Positions 43,915 through 54,197 of a stretch of 64,000 nt of DNA are shown here, piece after piece. Made by a program: the position numbers and the translations under genes. The notes under the pieces were generated by a model that worked only from the letters and a program-made list of their open reading frames with translations, searched no databases and was not told the DNA's origin. Numbering within the stretch: position 1 is the stretch's first letter; each line of letters begins with the position of its first letter. This DNA is from Nitrospira sp. (lineage in GTDB: Bacteria > Nitrospirota > Nitrospiria > Nitrospirales > Nitrospiraceae), in assembly GCA_024998625.1 (NCBI GenBank), contig JACOEL010000023.1, forward strand, positions 1 to 64,000, read 5' to 3'.

Positions 43915-45798
43915 TCAAATCTCCAGCACCAGCCCGATTTCAATCACCTGTTCCGCCGGTAGGTGGAAATAGGAACTGGCCCTCTGAGTATTTCGTGACA
44001 GGAAGACGAATATTTTCTCCCGCCAGATTGCCATCCCCGGTTTCGGCGTCGCCAAAAAGGTCAGTCTGCTCAGGAAGAACGTCGTCTCATCGACAGGGAG
44101 GGGATGGCCGCGGGCTGCGAGGTGGGTGAGTACACGTGGGATGTCCGGCGTTTCCATGAATCCGCATCTTGCGACGACTTGAAACAGGTTCTCCCGGATG
44201 GTGGTGATCTCCAACGGGCCTCCCGACGGAACAAACGGCACAGGCTCTGTGCGGACCGTGAGCAGATAGACCTGCTCGTGGAGAGATTTATTATGCCTGA
44301 CATTTTGCAGCAAGGCGGGCGGGGTGATGTCGGGATGTTGCGATAAAAATACGGCGCGTCCGGCGGTTCTGCATTGCACCTGCGACAAGACTTCCTGGAC
44401 GAACTGAACGAGGGGAGGAAACTGCTCGCGCAAGTGGTCCGCCACAATCGCGCGTCCTCGCGCCCAGGTACTCATGACGGTGAATAGGGCCGCGCCGAGC
44501 AGCAGCGGGAACCATCCGCCATGGGAAATTTTTTGGGCATTTGCGAGAAAGAAGGCGAGATCGATGAGCAGGAATACCCCGACGGCCATGGCGGCCGGTA
44601 GCGGGTTCCATTGCCAATGGGCTTGGGCCACGCGGTACATCAGGAGCGTCGTGATGATCATGGAGCCCGAGACGGCGATGCCATAGGCCGCGGCCAGGTT
44701 GCTGGACGATCCGAACGAGAGGATCAGACCGACGGTCCCGATGAACATCAACCAGTTCAATAGGCCGAAATAGATTTGGCCATGTTGCTCGGCGGACGTG
44801 TGGGTGACCCGCAACGGCGGCAGATAGCCCAGTTGAACGGCTTGTAAGGTCAACGAGAAGGCTCCGGACAGCATGGCTTGCGATGCGATGATGGTGGCCA
44901 TGGTCGCCAGCGCGATCAAGGGGTACAGCATCCAGTCGGGGGCCAGGAAGTAAAAGGGATTAACCAGAGCCGTTGGGGTTCGCATGAGGAGTGCGCCCTG
45001 GCCGAAGTACTGGAGTAAGAGGGCGGGTAGGGCCACAGCAAACCAGCCGAGTTGGATCGGTCGGCGTCCAAAGTGGCCCATGTCGGCATACAAAGCTTCG
45101 GCCCCCGTGAGGACCAGAAACACACTGCCCAGCACCAGGATGCCGACTCCTGCATGGTGAATCAAAAATTGGATCGCATAGAGCGGATTGGCGGCACGCA
45201 GAACCTCCGGGGTTTGGAACAAACTGTGGAGCCCGAGCAGGGCCATCGTGACAAACCAGAGCAGCATGACGGGGCCGAAGATGTTCCCGATCGTCCCGGA
45301 GCCACGGCGCTGGATCATAAACAGCAAGGCGACCAGCGTGACGGTCAGAGGCAGGATGTAGGGGGTGAACAGATCGGTGGTCAGCGTCAGCCCTTCGACC
45401 GCGCTGAGGACCGAAATGGCCGGTGTAATGATGCCGTCGCTATAGAGAAAGGCCACGCCGATCAAGCCGAGTGTGACGACAACGTTGAGTCCTTTGCGGA
45501 GATCGACCGGGCGGGACCGCTGGCTGGGCGCCATGAGTGCCAGCATGCCGCCTTCGCCCTCGTTGTCGGCTTTCATCACGAATAACAGATATTTTACGGT
45601 GACGACGAGTACGAGCGACCACACGATCATGGACAGGATCCCCAGCACGTTGTCGGGAGTGGCCGACAGGCCATGCGATTCGTGAAAACATTCGCGCAGG
45701 GCATACAGCGGGCTGGTTCCGATGTCGCCATAGACCACGCCCATGGCGGCCACGGTGAGGGAGACGGAAGAAGATTGGTTGTTGAGATGCTTCGGCAT
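43915..45798 (-). CDS. kup: Low-affinity potassium transporter Kup
   Basis: Kup is a proton-coupled K+ uptake permease of the inner membrane. The 627-residue protein starts with the family signature VYGDIGTSPLYALRECF, followed by about twelve membrane segments (for example SDGIITPAISVLSAVEGL) and a hydrophilic C-terminal domain of about 170 residues ending IEIGLVLEI. Length and motifs are those of intact Kup. It is divergent from tex. Confidence 0.95.
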   Translation of the reverse strand: MPKHLNNQSSSVSLTVAAMGVVYGDIGTSPLYALRECFHESHGLSATPDNVLGILSMIVWSLVLVVTVKYLLFVMKADNEGEGGMLALMAPSQRSRPVDLRKGLNVVVTLGLIGVAFLYSDGIITPAISVLSAVEGLTLTTDLFTPYILPLTVTLVALLFMIQRRGSGTIGNIFGPVMLLWFVTMALLGLHSLFQTPEVLRAANPLYAIQFLIHHAGVGILVLGSVFLVLTGAEALYADMGHFGRRPIQLGWFAVALPALLLQYFGQGALLMRTPTALVNPFYFLAPDWMLYPLIALATMATIIASQAMLSGAFSLTLQAVQLGYLPPLRVTHTSAEQHGQIYFGLLNWLMFIGTVGLILSFGSSSNLAAAYGIAVSGSMIITTLLMYRVAQAHWQWNPLPAAMAVGVFLLIDLAFFLANAQKISHGGWFPLLLGAALFTVMSTWARGRAIVADHLREQFPPLVQFVQEVLSQVQCRTAGRAVFLSQHPDITPPALLQNVRHNKSLHEQVYLLTVRTEPVPFVPSGGPLEITTIRENLFQVVARCGFMETPDIPRVLTHLAARGHPLPVDETTFFLSRLTFLATPKPGMAIWREKIFVFLSRNTQRASSYFHLPAEQVIEIGLVLEI

Positions 45799-46117
45799 GG
45801 ATACGTGATAGGGGCCGGACCCGATTCACGATGGTCTTGTGCTGCGACGGGCGCACTATACCATGTTCGATGAGGGGATACCGGTTGGTTCCGCAGGGCG
45901 TCGTATACCGCAGCATCTGTTCCCATGTGGAGAGAGGTGAGTGGCCGCGCATCCGGCCTGGAAGTTGCGCGAATCTTCTGCTAGATTCTCCGTCGGCCCG
46001 TGCGAACGATCATAGGAGTCGCGCCGGCCAAGTCTTCGAATTCATCTCACAAGAAAGCCGCTGAGACCGGGGGGAGCCTCCCGCAGGTCTCGCTTTCGGA
46101 AAGCCCGATACGCACCT
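45799..46117. other. Divergent intergenic region between kup and tex
   Basis: About 320 bp that should hold both promoters. I see no clear -35/-10 pairs, no hairpin of note and no credible gene. Confidence 0.4.
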
Positions 46118-48517
46118 ATGACTTCTCCAACGACACCGACCATTTCATCCGCAGCCCAGCAACGCATCGTCGATCTCATCGCCAGGGAGCTTGGAGTGAC
46201 CGCTCCGCAGATTGCGGCCGCGGTGACGTTGCTGGACGGTGGAGCGACGGTGCCCTTTATCGCGCGTTATCGCAAAGAGGCCACCAACAATCTGGACGAC
46301 ACGCACCTGCGCACTCTGGAAGAGCGCCTCCTGTATCTACGTGAATTGGAAGAGCGGCGGCAGACGATTCTCGCGTCGATCGAGGAGCAGGGGAAACTGA
46401 CCGATGAACTGCGCCGGGCGGTCGAGCAGGCTGCGACGAAACAAGCCGTGGAAGACATCTATCTGCCCTATAAACCCAAACGTCGCACCAAGGCACAGAT
46501 TGCGCGCGAAGCAGGATTGGAGCCCTTGGCCGATGCGCTCCTCGCCGATCCGACGCTCGATCCGGACCAGGAAGCCGCCAAGTATGTGAAGGTGGTGCCC
46601 GCGGCGGAAGGTGTGGACGCCGTCAATGTGTCCGACGCGAAGACCGCGCTCGAGGGCGCCCGCGATATTCTGGTCGAACGATTCGCTGAAACCGCCGAGC
46701 TGCTCGCGACCTTGCGCGCCAAATTGTGGAACGAAGGCATCGTCACTTCCACGGTCATGCCGGGGAAAGAAACGGCGGAAGAAGAAAAGTTTCGCGATTA
46801 CTACGCCTATTCGGAAACCATTCGCACCATTCCCTCGCATCGCGCTCTGGCGATGTTTCGCGGCCGTACGTTGGGTGTGTTGAAGCTCGATCTCGGGTTA
46901 GGCGAAAGTCTCGAGGCCGTCGTGCCCCATCCCTGCGCGGCGATGATTGCCGCCCACTTCGGGATTGAGCATCGCGGTCGCCGTGCCGACAAATGGCTGA
47001 CCGATGTCTGCTATTGGGCCTGGCGTGTGAAGGTGCATCTGCATCTGAGCACGGAGCTGTTGCTGCAGGTGCGTGAAGCTGCCGAGGCCGAGGCAATCAA
47101 GATTTTCGGACGGAATCTCCATGAGCTGCTGCTGGCGGCGCCCGCCGGTCCAAAGGCCGTGCTCGGTCTCGATCCTGGTCTCCGCACCGGCTGCAAAGTG
47201 GCGGTCGTGGATGCGACCGGGAAATTGCTGGACACGGCGACGATCTACCCGCATCAGCCCCGCAACGATTGGCAGGGGGCCCTGGCGACGATCACCCCGT
47301 TGGTGCTGCGGCACGGTGTCGAATTGATTTCCATCGGCAACGGTACCGCAAGCCGGGAGACCGACAAGTTCGCCGCCGAAGTCGTCACGCTGGTGGCGGA
47401 GCAGAAGCCGGAACAGAAAGTGGCGAAGATCGTCGTGAGCGAAGCCGGCGCCTCCGTCTATTCGGCCTCGGCTTTTGCCGCGGCGGAGTTTCCAGCGCTG
47501 GATGTGAGTCTGCGCGGCGCCGTGTCGATTGCCAGACGGTTGCAGGATCCGTTGGCCGAGCTGGTCAAGATCGATCCCAAATCAATCGGCGTCGGCCAGT
47601 ACCAACACGATGTCAATCAGCGGGCTCTGGCGCGATCGTTGGGTGCAACGGTTGAAGACTGCGTGAATGCGGTGGGTGTGGATGTGAATACCGCGTCGGC
47701 TCCGTTGCTGGCGAGGGTATCCGGCTTGAATCGCGTGCTGGCTCAAAACATCGTGGAGTACCGTGACACCCACGGCCGGTTCCAGAACCGGCATATGATC
47801 CTCAAAGTGCCGCGTCTCGGCGAGAAGGCGTTCGAGCAGGCGGCGGGGTTTCTGCGGATCAACAACGGCGACAATCCGCTGGACCGTTCCGCCGTCCATC
47901 CGGAAGCCTATCCGGTGGTCGAGCGCATGCTGGCGCGGTTGAATAAAGGCATTGCCGAAGTCATGGGGAAGCCGGCCGCACTGAAGGAGCTCTCGCCGGC
48001 GGAATTCACGGACGAGACCTTCGGCCTGCCGACGGTGCGCGATATCCTCACGGAGCTGGAAAAACCCGGCCGTGATCCGCGTCCGGAGTTCAAGACGGCT
48101 ACCTTCAGAGACGGAGTCGAGTCGGTTGCCGACTTACAGCCCGGGATGGTGCTTGAAGGAGTGGTGACCAATGTCGCGGCCTTCGGCGCATTTGTGGATG
48201 TCGGTGTGCATCAGGACGGCCTCGTGCATGTGTCTGCGCTGGCGAGCAAGTTCGTCAAAGATCCGCACGAAGTCGTGAAACCGGGTCAGATTGTGAAGGT
48301 GAAGGTGCTGGCCGTCGATGTGCCGCGACAGCGGATTTCGCTGACCATGCGCATGGAGGATGCCACAACGCCGGCCTCGCAGCCTGATCCCCGTGCGGGA
48401 GGGCCGCGTGACGCACGCGAGCGGCGCCCCGCCGATCAGCAACGGGGTGGATCCCGTGAGCCTCAGCCCATCGGGGCATTTGCCCTGGCCCTGGCGCGCG
48501 CCAAAGAGAAAAAGTAG
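46118..48517 (+). CDS. tex: Tex-family RNA-binding transcription accessory protein
   Basis: Tex is a conserved nucleic-acid-binding protein implicated in transcription and RNA decay. The 799-residue protein has the N-terminal helical part ([17 protein letters not shown] and [15 protein letters not shown]), a YqgF/RNase H-like domain ([17 protein letters not shown]), a helix-hairpin-helix region ([34 protein letters not shown]) and an S1 domain ([19 protein letters not shown]). A short basic tail follows. No strong ribosome-binding site is seen before the ATG. Confidence 0.96.
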   Translation: MTSPTTPTISSAAQQRIVDLIARELGVTAPQIAAAVTLLDGGATVPFIARYRKEATNNLDDTHLRTLEERLLYLRELEERRQTILASIEEQGKLTDELRRAVEQAATKQAVEDIYLPYKPKRRTKAQIAREAGLEPLADALLADPTLDPDQEAAKYVKVVPAAEGVDAVNVSDAKTALEGARDILVERFAETAELLATLRAKLWNEGIVTSTVMPGKETAEEEKFRDYYAYSETIRTIPSHRALAMFRGRTLGVLKLDLGLGESLEAVVPHPCAAMIAAHFGIEHRGRRADKWLTDVCYWAWRVKVHLHLSTELLLQVREAAEAEAIKIFGRNLHELLLAAPAGPKAVLGLDPGLRTGCKVAVVDATGKLLDTATIYPHQPRNDWQGALATITPLVLRHGVELISIGNGTASRETDKFAAEVVTLVAEQKPEQKVAKIVVSEAGASVYSASAFAAAEFPALDVSLRGAVSIARRLQDPLAELVKIDPKSIGVGQYQHDVNQRALARSLGATVEDCVNAVGVDVNTASAPLLARVSGLNRVLAQNIVEYRDTHGRFQNRHMILKVPRLGEKAFEQAAGFLRINNGDNPLDRSAVHPEAYPVVERMLARLNKGIAEVMGKPAALKELSPAEFTDETFGLPTVRDILTELEKPGRDPRPEFKTATFRDGVESVADLQPGMVLEGVVTNVAAFGAFVDVGVHQDGLVHVSALASKFVKDPHEVVKPGQIVKVKVLAVDVPRQRISLTMRMEDATTPASQPDPRAGGPRDARERRPADQQRGGSREPQPIGAFALALARAKEKK

Positions 48518-48525
48518 CGAGCGGC

Positions 48526-49164
48526 CTACTCGCAATCTGGCGCGCCCGGCGGTGGATCAGGGGTGACCTTGAAGAAATTGCCGCCTTTGGCCTGCTCGTC
48601 GTCGCTGCCCCAGGCAATGTGCTTATCCAGTCGCTTGAGGAGCGGCACATGCTTGGAACAGTGGATGTAGGCTTCTTCCACCCCGATGAGGACCCAGGCT
48701 TTGGGATGGCGCCCGCCCTTGACGTGAGCGGCTTCGGCGATGCGCGCGCGAAGGTGGGGGAGACGCTCTGTGTCCGCAGGGTCGAGCACGCGTGCGGTTC
48801 CGTTCACGTGTAGCCCGACCGTGCTCTGACAGAAGTCGAGAAAAATCAACCCGATGTGCGGATTCTCCAGCATGTTTCCAAGACTCGCCAGCACCCCGTT
48901 GCCCCGGTATTCCGGGTAGACCAATGTCTTCTCATCGAGTACCTGAACGAATCCCGGTTCACCGGCTCGAAATGAACAATCGCATGCACCCTTCCCGTCG
49001 GCGGTCGCAATGAAGACCATGTCCATTCGTGCGATGAACTGCTGCATCTGTTGATTCAGGTGGGGCAGGGTTTGATGGGCATAGAATGCTGCGGCTCGAG
49101 CCGATGTGCCGAATCGCTCTTGCGCGCGTTGTTCGCCTGATGATCCAGACCGTCTCATGGTCAT
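48526..49164 (-). CDS. Pyridoxamine 5'-phosphate oxidase-family protein
   Basis: The 212-residue protein has the flavin-binding split-barrel pattern: FIARMDMVFIATADGKGACDCSFRAG, then FVQVLDEKTLVYPEYRGNG and NPHIGLIFLDF, with VNGTARVLD. Members use FMN or F420 in oxidoreduction of various small molecules. The C-terminal part has CSKHVP, common in the subgroup annotated simply as PNPOx family. It is not PdxH itself (no substrate-binding signature). It converges on tex with an 8-bp gap. Confidence 0.85.
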   Translation of the reverse strand: MTMRRSGSSGEQRAQERFGTSARAAAFYAHQTLPHLNQQMQQFIARMDMVFIATADGKGACDCSFRAGEPGFVQVLDEKTLVYPEYRGNGVLASLGNMLENPHIGLIFLDFCQSTVGLHVNGTARVLDPADTERLPHLRARIAEAAHVKGGRHPKAWVLIGVEEAYIHCSKHVPLLKRLDKHIAWGSDDEQAKGGNFFKVTPDPPPGAPDCE

Positions 49165-49316
49165 GCTCCCTCCAGACCGGCTTGGGGGTGATGATACCTG
49201 ACCTATTGTCTGCCACTGAGGGGTGCGCTGTCGATGAGGGGCGCTGAGGCCTCGATCTCAGATGGAGGGGCTGTGAGGCCGGTGTGCTGAAGTCCTGCCA
49301 GGGCTGGTTCGATTCC

Positions 49317-49350
49317 CCCGCAGAGAGCGCAATGCCGGGCTCTCTGCGGG
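49317..49350 (-). terminator. Perfect 11-bp hairpin after the secreted-protein gene
   Basis: CCCGCAGAGAG (49317-49327) and CTCTCTGCGGG (49340-49350) form a perfect stem with a 12-base loop, about ten bases after the stop of the minus-strand gene. There is no T-run on that strand. Confidence 0.55.
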
Positions 49351-49359
49351 AGCATACGG

Positions 49360-49965
49360 CTACTTCATTTTCTTCGGATCTTGATAAATCATCAGGTGCG
49401 CGTAAGGACTGCCGTCGAACATGATATAGCTTCCTGAAGGGTTCGGAGCGGTGGGCAGTTTGGTCGCCGCCGGATCGAACGGCCACATCACCATCCAGTG
49501 CGGTGGTTCCTTCACCACCCTCGCGCCCGTCTCCTTTTCCATCACGACTTTCTTGTCCTTCTCAAAGTGCGATCCGCCGCGAGCCATGTAGGCGACGCCG
49601 GGGACGGTGTTGGACGGTTTCGGCGCCTTATTCATGATGTCCGTCATCCACTGATAGGCCGCGCCATCCATGCACATGGGGTCCGGGTCAGGCAGGTTCA
49701 TCACAGTCGGGATGCAAGTAAAACCGTTCTCGCTTTTCTTCGCCTCGATAAGTTTGCCGTCCGCTCCGAACACCATCACTCCGGCTTCTTTGGCGATATG
49801 TGCCGGTGCTGCGCTGAGGGCAAGCGCCGTCTGTTCCTTTTCAGACATGGCCTTGACCTCCTTGACCGAGGCGCCTTTCTTGGCAGCAGCCTGAACATCA
49901 GTGAGTATTCCGGCCATGACGACCGGGAGAGCGATGAGCAGGGAGAGTGCAAGAATACGTATCAT
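49360..49965 (-). CDS. Secreted hypothetical protein
   Basis: A 201-residue protein with a signal peptide (LALSLLIALPVVMAG, cleaved near VQAAA). The mature part contains GVMVFGADGKLIEAKK, then GFTCIPTVMNLPDPDPMCMDGAA, a cysteine pair in a Pro-rich context, and GVAYMARGGSHF, PPHWMVMWPFD. The same layout recurs in unnamed secreted proteins of several phyla; the function is unknown. GAGGTCGTT stands before the ATG. An 11-bp hairpin follows. Confidence 0.7.
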   Translation of the reverse strand: MIRILALSLLIALPVVMAGILTDVQAAAKKGASVKEVKAMSEKEQTALALSAAPAHIAKEAGVMVFGADGKLIEAKKSENGFTCIPTVMNLPDPDPMCMDGAAYQWMTDIMNKAPKPSNTVPGVAYMARGGSHFEKDKKVVMEKETGARVVKEPPHWMVMWPFDPAATKLPTAPNPSGSYIMFDGSPYAHLMIYQDPKKMK

Positions 49966-50086
49966 AACGACCTCTTTTGGCTAAGGAGACATGGGGGATT
50001 CGCTGAGATGAACAATGCTAGCGCGTTTTTAGTGCAGTGTCCATGGTGTCCCAGAGACGAGATTGGGCGGGTCCGAAGGGCCAACT

Positions 50087-51430
50087 TTAGGCGCCCAGGT
50101 TGTACTTCTTCAGCTTACTCAGCAGGGTCTTGTAGTCGATCTGAAGGGTTTGGGCGGCTTTGGTTTTGTTGCCGCCGCTGGATTCCAGCACCAGTTGAAT
50201 ATGCAGGCGTTCGATCTCGTCGAGGGGCAGGTGCGACCGGTCGTCGGGTGATGATGCCGATGTCGCCTGAGGGAGCACCTGCAGGACTTCTTCGCGGGTG
50301 ATCGGTCCGGAGTTTGGACTCATCAGGACAATGCGTTCGATCACATTGCGTAGTTCGCGCACGTTTCCCGGCCAGCGGTAAGTAGCCAGGGGTGCCAAGG
50401 CTTCCGGGCTGAGCGTTCTCGTTGCGGCGCCCGGGATGCGAAGGTGGTGCAGAATATGATCGACCAGCAGGGCAAGATCCTCCGGTCGTTCGCGCAACGG
50501 CGGCACATGCAGCGTCACCGTGTTGATCCGGTACAGGAGATCATCTCGAAACCGGCCTTGCAGCACGAGTTCCTGGATGTCGCGATTCGTGGCGCAGATG
50601 ATCCGGACATCGGCCCGGAGGGTGCGCGTACTGCCGACAGGGCGGTATTCGTTCCGGTCGAGAAAGCGCAGCAGGCTGACCTGCATCGGCCCCGGCATCT
50701 CGCCGATCTCGTCCAGAAACAACGAGCCGCCTTCGGCGGCAGCGATGAGTCCGGGTTTCGACTGGGCGGCGCCGGTAAACGCGCCTTTCTCGTAGCCGAA
50801 TAACTCGCTTTCCAGCAACTCCCGACTCACCGCTCCGCAATTGACGGCGATGAAGGGCCCGTCGGCCCGACGGCTGTGCGCGTGCAGCAGGCGCGCGACC
50901 ACGTCTTTCCCGGAACCGGTTTCCCCCTGAATCAGCACCGAGGCCTGCGATGGCGCCACTTGCGCGATCTGTGCTTTCACCGTCCGCCAAGCTTGGCTGG
51001 TCCCCTCGACGATCGCGTCCTGGCGATACCCGCCGTGCCGCGCCGCCAGATTCTCGCGGCGAAGCTCCCGCACTGTGCGAAGTCTTGCGAGAGCAGCGGT
51101 CACGGCCGCGCCGTCGAACGGGGTGTCCTTGATGAGAAAATCCCACGCGCCGTCTTTCATCGCAGCCACGGCGTCTTTGACGTCACCATGGCCGGTCAGG
51201 ACGATCACATCGACGTCCGGTTGATGCTCCTTCACCCAGCGCAAGATCGCTCGGCCGTCGAGACCGGGCATGCGGAGATCGGTGATGACACAGTCGAAGG
51301 AGCCCGTACGGAGTCGATCGAGGCCTTCCTGCCCGCCGCCCACCGTTTGGGTGTCGCAGCTTTCCTCACGGAGCGCCTGTTCCACGATGAGACGGACAAA
51401 TTCTTCGTCGTCGACAATAAGGGTGCGCAT
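50087..51430 (-). CDS. Sigma-54-dependent NtrC-type response regulator
   Basis: The 447-residue protein has a receiver domain ([19 protein letters not shown] with the phosphoacceptor Asp), an AAA+ sigma-54 activation domain (GETGSGKD Walker A, GAFTGA loop in [22 protein letters not shown]) and a Fis-type helix-turn-helix ([20 protein letters not shown]). Phosphorylation by its kinase would drive open-complex formation at sigma-54 promoters. A TTG at 51448 directly follows the kinase stop; I prefer the ATG at 51430. It is cotranscribed with the upstream kinase gene. Confidence 0.93.
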   Translation of the reverse strand: MRTLIVDDEEFVRLIVEQALREESCDTQTVGGGQEGLDRLRTGSFDCVITDLRMPGLDGRAILRWVKEHQPDVDVIVLTGHGDVKDAVAAMKDGAWDFLIKDTPFDGAAVTAALARLRTVRELRRENLAARHGGYRQDAIVEGTSQAWRTVKAQIAQVAPSQASVLIQGETGSGKDVVARLLHAHSRRADGPFIAVNCGAVSRELLESELFGYEKGAFTGAAQSKPGLIAAAEGGSLFLDEIGEMPGPMQVSLLRFLDRNEYRPVGSTRTLRADVRIICATNRDIQELVLQGRFRDDLLYRINTVTLHVPPLRERPEDLALLVDHILHHLRIPGAATRTLSPEALAPLATYRWPGNVRELRNVIERIVLMSPNSGPITREEVLQVLPQATSASSPDDRSHLPLDEIERLHIQLVLESSGGNKTKAAQTLQIDYKTLLSKLKKYNLGA

Positions 51431-51448
51431 TGGTGTTGCTTTCAGCAA

Positions 51449-53032
51449 TCAGCCGTCAGCCTTGTCTCGTCGCCGAGGCTGAGGGCCGACAGCTTCTCGG
51501 CGATCCGGAAATGCGAGATAGAACGTGCTGCCCGATCCAGGAGCGGATTCCACCCAGGCCCGGCCGTCATGTTTGTCCGTGACGAGTTTCACGATCGCGA
51601 GGCCCACGCCCGTGCCCTCGTATTCCTGTGGGCTGTGGAGCCGCTCGAAGAGCCCGAAGATCTTGTCGTTGTGAGATGGGTCGAAGCCGATCCCGTTATC
51701 CTGAACCCACAGGATGCGTTCGTGTTCCATCCGGGTGCCGCCGATGGTGATGGTCGGCGGTGAGGCCTGGCGGGAGAACTTCGCCGCATTGTCGAGGAGG
51801 TTTGCGATCGCTTGACGAATGCTTACCGGTTCACCGTAGAGATCGGCAAACGGCAAGGCGACCTGGATTTTCGGCTTCGGGCCCTGGAGCCCGGTGAACC
51901 GGTCGGTGATGAGCGTGGTGATCATTTCCAATACATTGAAGCGCTGACGAGGCAGATTCTGTTGTTCCAGCCGAGAATATTTGAGCAAGGCGTCGATCAT
52001 GTGGGTGAGCCGCAGCGCCGAGCGTCGGATCACATCGATCTGGTGCCGGGTTTGGGCGTCGCCGCCGTCGGCGAATTGTTTTTCCAGCAGGGAAGAGAAG
52101 CCCTCGATTTCCCGCAAGGGGCCTTTGAGGTCGTGCGCCACAGAATAGGTAAAGGCTTCAAGCTCTTTGGTTTTCCTGGCAGTCGCGGCCGTCTGTTCGC
52201 GCAAGCTGGTAACCATGGACGAGAGGGAGGCGGCCAAAGTGCCGACTTCGTCCCGGCCGGGCCAGGATTCGAATTGCGCGGTGAGGTCGTGGTGAGCGAC
52301 GCGGTCGGCCGTGACCGAGAGACGTTGGAGCGGCGTGGCGATCTGCCGATTGACGGAGGCATAGATCACGGTGATCACCAGACCAAGCACGGCGACCAGG
52401 CTTAACGCAATCAGCCGCGCTTGTTGGAGCAGCAGATCGCCTTCCACTTTCATTTCCACATCGATATCCCGATGGGCGGCGACCAGTTGGTCGAGATTGT
52501 TCATCAGTTCCATGATAAGGCCGTCGGTCTTCGCGACCGGTGAGGGTGCCGCGCCGGCGCCTTGAGGTCCGGTGAGCGCGGTCTGCCACAAGGCGGACAG
52601 ATCCAACAGGATTCGATCGACCTCGTCGATGGCCCGATCTTCCTGGTCGGCGAGATCCATGCGTTGGTGCTGGATCAGCATGCCCAGGAGAATCGGGTGG
52701 GTGCGGGCCGCATGGGTGGAACGATACAGGTCGAGGGAACTGCGGATCTGTTCGGCGTGGCGGCTGAGCCGGGCAAGGGTGTCGGCCGCATCGGCCTTCG
52801 TGATCTGCTCCAGAAACAGATGCAGCGTGAGGTTCATTTCATAGGCGGAACGTTGCATGGTGGCCGCTGTCACGATGGCGGGGACCGTGATGCGTTTGTG
52901 GCGGTCCACATAGCTGTTGATGCGACTGAGGTACACGAGTAGCGCGGTGAGGCTCAAGGCCAGCAGGCTGAGAATGACTCCGAAGGAGATGAAGAATTTT
53001 TGTCCGATCGAGCGGTCGTGGAGCCAGCGCAT
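51449..53032 (-). CDS. Membrane sensor histidine kinase
   Basis: The 527-residue protein has membrane segments at about residues 12-35 and 207-226 enclosing a helical periplasmic sensor of about 170 residues, then HAMP (about 227-280), a HisKA domain with the phosphorylation site SVAHDLKGP (His300) and an ATPase domain (NLLDNAAKFS, DNGIGFDP, GTGVGLAIVK). The sensor helices contain no recognisable ligand site. GAGG before the ATG supports the start. It pairs with the NtrC-type regulator downstream. Its signal is unknown; the molybdate-type locus next door may or may not be a target. Confidence 0.92.
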   Translation of the reverse strand: MRWLHDRSIGQKFFISFGVILSLLALSLTALLVYLSRINSYVDRHKRITVPAIVTAATMQRSAYEMNLTLHLFLEQITKADAADTLARLSRHAEQIRSSLDLYRSTHAARTHPILLGMLIQHQRMDLADQEDRAIDEVDRILLDLSALWQTALTGPQGAGAAPSPVAKTDGLIMELMNNLDQLVAAHRDIDVEMKVEGDLLLQQARLIALSLVAVLGLVITVIYASVNRQIATPLQRLSVTADRVAHHDLTAQFESWPGRDEVGTLAASLSSMVTSLREQTAATARKTKELEAFTYSVAHDLKGPLREIEGFSSLLEKQFADGGDAQTRHQIDVIRRSALRLTHMIDALLKYSRLEQQNLPRQRFNVLEMITTLITDRFTGLQGPKPKIQVALPFADLYGEPVSIRQAIANLLDNAAKFSRQASPPTITIGGTRMEHERILWVQDNGIGFDPSHNDKIFGLFERLHSPQEYEGTGVGLAIVKLVTDKHDGRAWVESAPGSGSTFYLAFPDRREAVGPQPRRRDKADG

Positions 53033-53465
53033 GCAGGCCTCGTGTGAGGGCCTACGGTATCACAGTGACTGGTGTGGTGCCAGTAAGGTTCATAGCGAAT
53101 AGGCGGTCATTCACGAGTCTTGGCTAGTGTGCCTCCTTCACCCCTTTCGTCCAGGTTCGTTGCAAGCCGAACCGTCCGGCGATGGAGATCGTGCCACGCC
53201 TTTGTGAGGCTTTGGTTATCGGTCATAGGTCATGAGGTCGGCCTTCACCAGCTGTTGCGGGTCACCTCCACCGACGGGGCCACGCTGTCCGCATCGAGCC
53301 CTCCGACGGCAGCTCGTGCCTGCGCACCGGATGCTGCGGATGAGCTCCGGACCTGAATGGCTCCCCTGTCTTCTGTTTCCACCGCCGGATGAAGGCGGGA
53401 ATGATGCGCAATGTTCGACGCATCCATGCGTGGCACAGGTGTCCTTTCTCTCGTGTCGGATGGCA
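53033..53465. other. Intergenic stretch with no convincing gene
   Basis: About 430 bp between the kinase gene start and the end of the lipoprotein gene. A 73-codon frame on the minus strand (53245-53466) has no ribosome-binding site and odd composition, and I do not call it. The kinase promoter should lie near 53040-53110. Confidence 0.4.
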
Positions 53466-54197
53466 CTAGGGCTGCGAAGGCCTCTCGCTTCCGCGTTCCA
53501 GTCCCGGCTGTACAGGCATGGATGACAGCGCTTCTCGATAGCGGATCTGGAGCTCTTCCCGTTGATCGGGGGCGAAGAGGCGGCTACCGGAACTGACCTT
53601 GACCAGAAACTCCTCCGGCTCGAATGTCACATCGTGCGCGGCCGAGGCTTCCGGAATGTTCGGCAGTTGCCGGTCGTATTTACTGATATCGGGACCTGGG
53701 CTGTGCCGGTCATGTACCCCGCTGATGGTAAGGTGCAGGATGGGACTTCTGATGGAGATCCAGCCGGTCGTCGTTTCTTCATCCCCCTGATCCGTGGCGT
53801 GGCTCAGGTGGAAGTACACTCGTTCCGCCGGCCCGGCCTGTGCGAGGCCCTTCGCGAGAGGCAGCGCCAAGGCGGTGATTTCTTCGTTCCGGAAGGCTCT
53901 CGTGCGATCCGCTTCCCCGACAAATAACCGATGAAGGACGTTTCGTCGTTCCCAGGCACGGACTCCTCGGAGCAGGGTTCCGACCTCGGTTGCCGTTAAA
54001 TTGACTGGATGGCTATTGGCCGTCGAGTCCGGATCCTGTTCCACTCGTACCTCGCTCAGACCCGACTGATAGATGATCTTGGGCGGCGTCACCGGCCTGC
54101 CGGCGCAACCGGCGACCAATGTCAGTCCGATGAGGGCGAGCATCACCCGTCTCGACAAAGGATGTGTCTGTCGTACTGTGTTCCGGATACCGTTCAT
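53466..54197 (-). CDS. Lipoprotein of an unknown oxyanion-transport-linked family, copy 1
   Basis: From the ATG at 54197 (AGGAGG upstream) the protein is 243 residues with a lipoprotein signal ending LTLVAGC. The body shares with the copy at 59059-59733 the pattern HPVxLT-x-x-E-I/V-x-x-LLRG, a FR(N/E)(E/D)E-x-x-ALAL-x-L run, TTGW-type sequence and a final FEPEEF/FEPGRF. I do not recognise the family. The ATG overlaps the stop of the binding-protein gene (ATGA), and a porin gene precedes both, so it probably helps bring the anion from the outer membrane to the binding protein. Upstream frame to 54338 is inside the neighbouring gene. Confidence 0.75.
   Translation of the reverse strand: MNGIRNTVRQTHPLSRRVMLALIGLTLVAGCAGRPVTPPKIIYQSGLSEVRVEQDPDSTANSHPVNLTATEVGTLLRGVRAWERRNVLHRLFVGEADRTRAFRNEEITALALPLAKGLAQAGPAERVYFHLSHATDQGDEETTTGWISIRSPILHLTISGVHDRHSPGPDISKYDRQLPNIPEASAAHDVTFEPEEFLVKVSSGSRLFAPDQREELQIRYREALSSMPVQPGLERGSERPSQP

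Noticed and set aside
43649-43972. 107-codon plus-strand frame upstream of kup
   Set aside because: It runs into the antisense of kup and has no recognisable motif.
53245-53466. 73-codon minus-strand frame after the lipoprotein gene
   Set aside because: No start signal and unusual composition; not supported as a gene.
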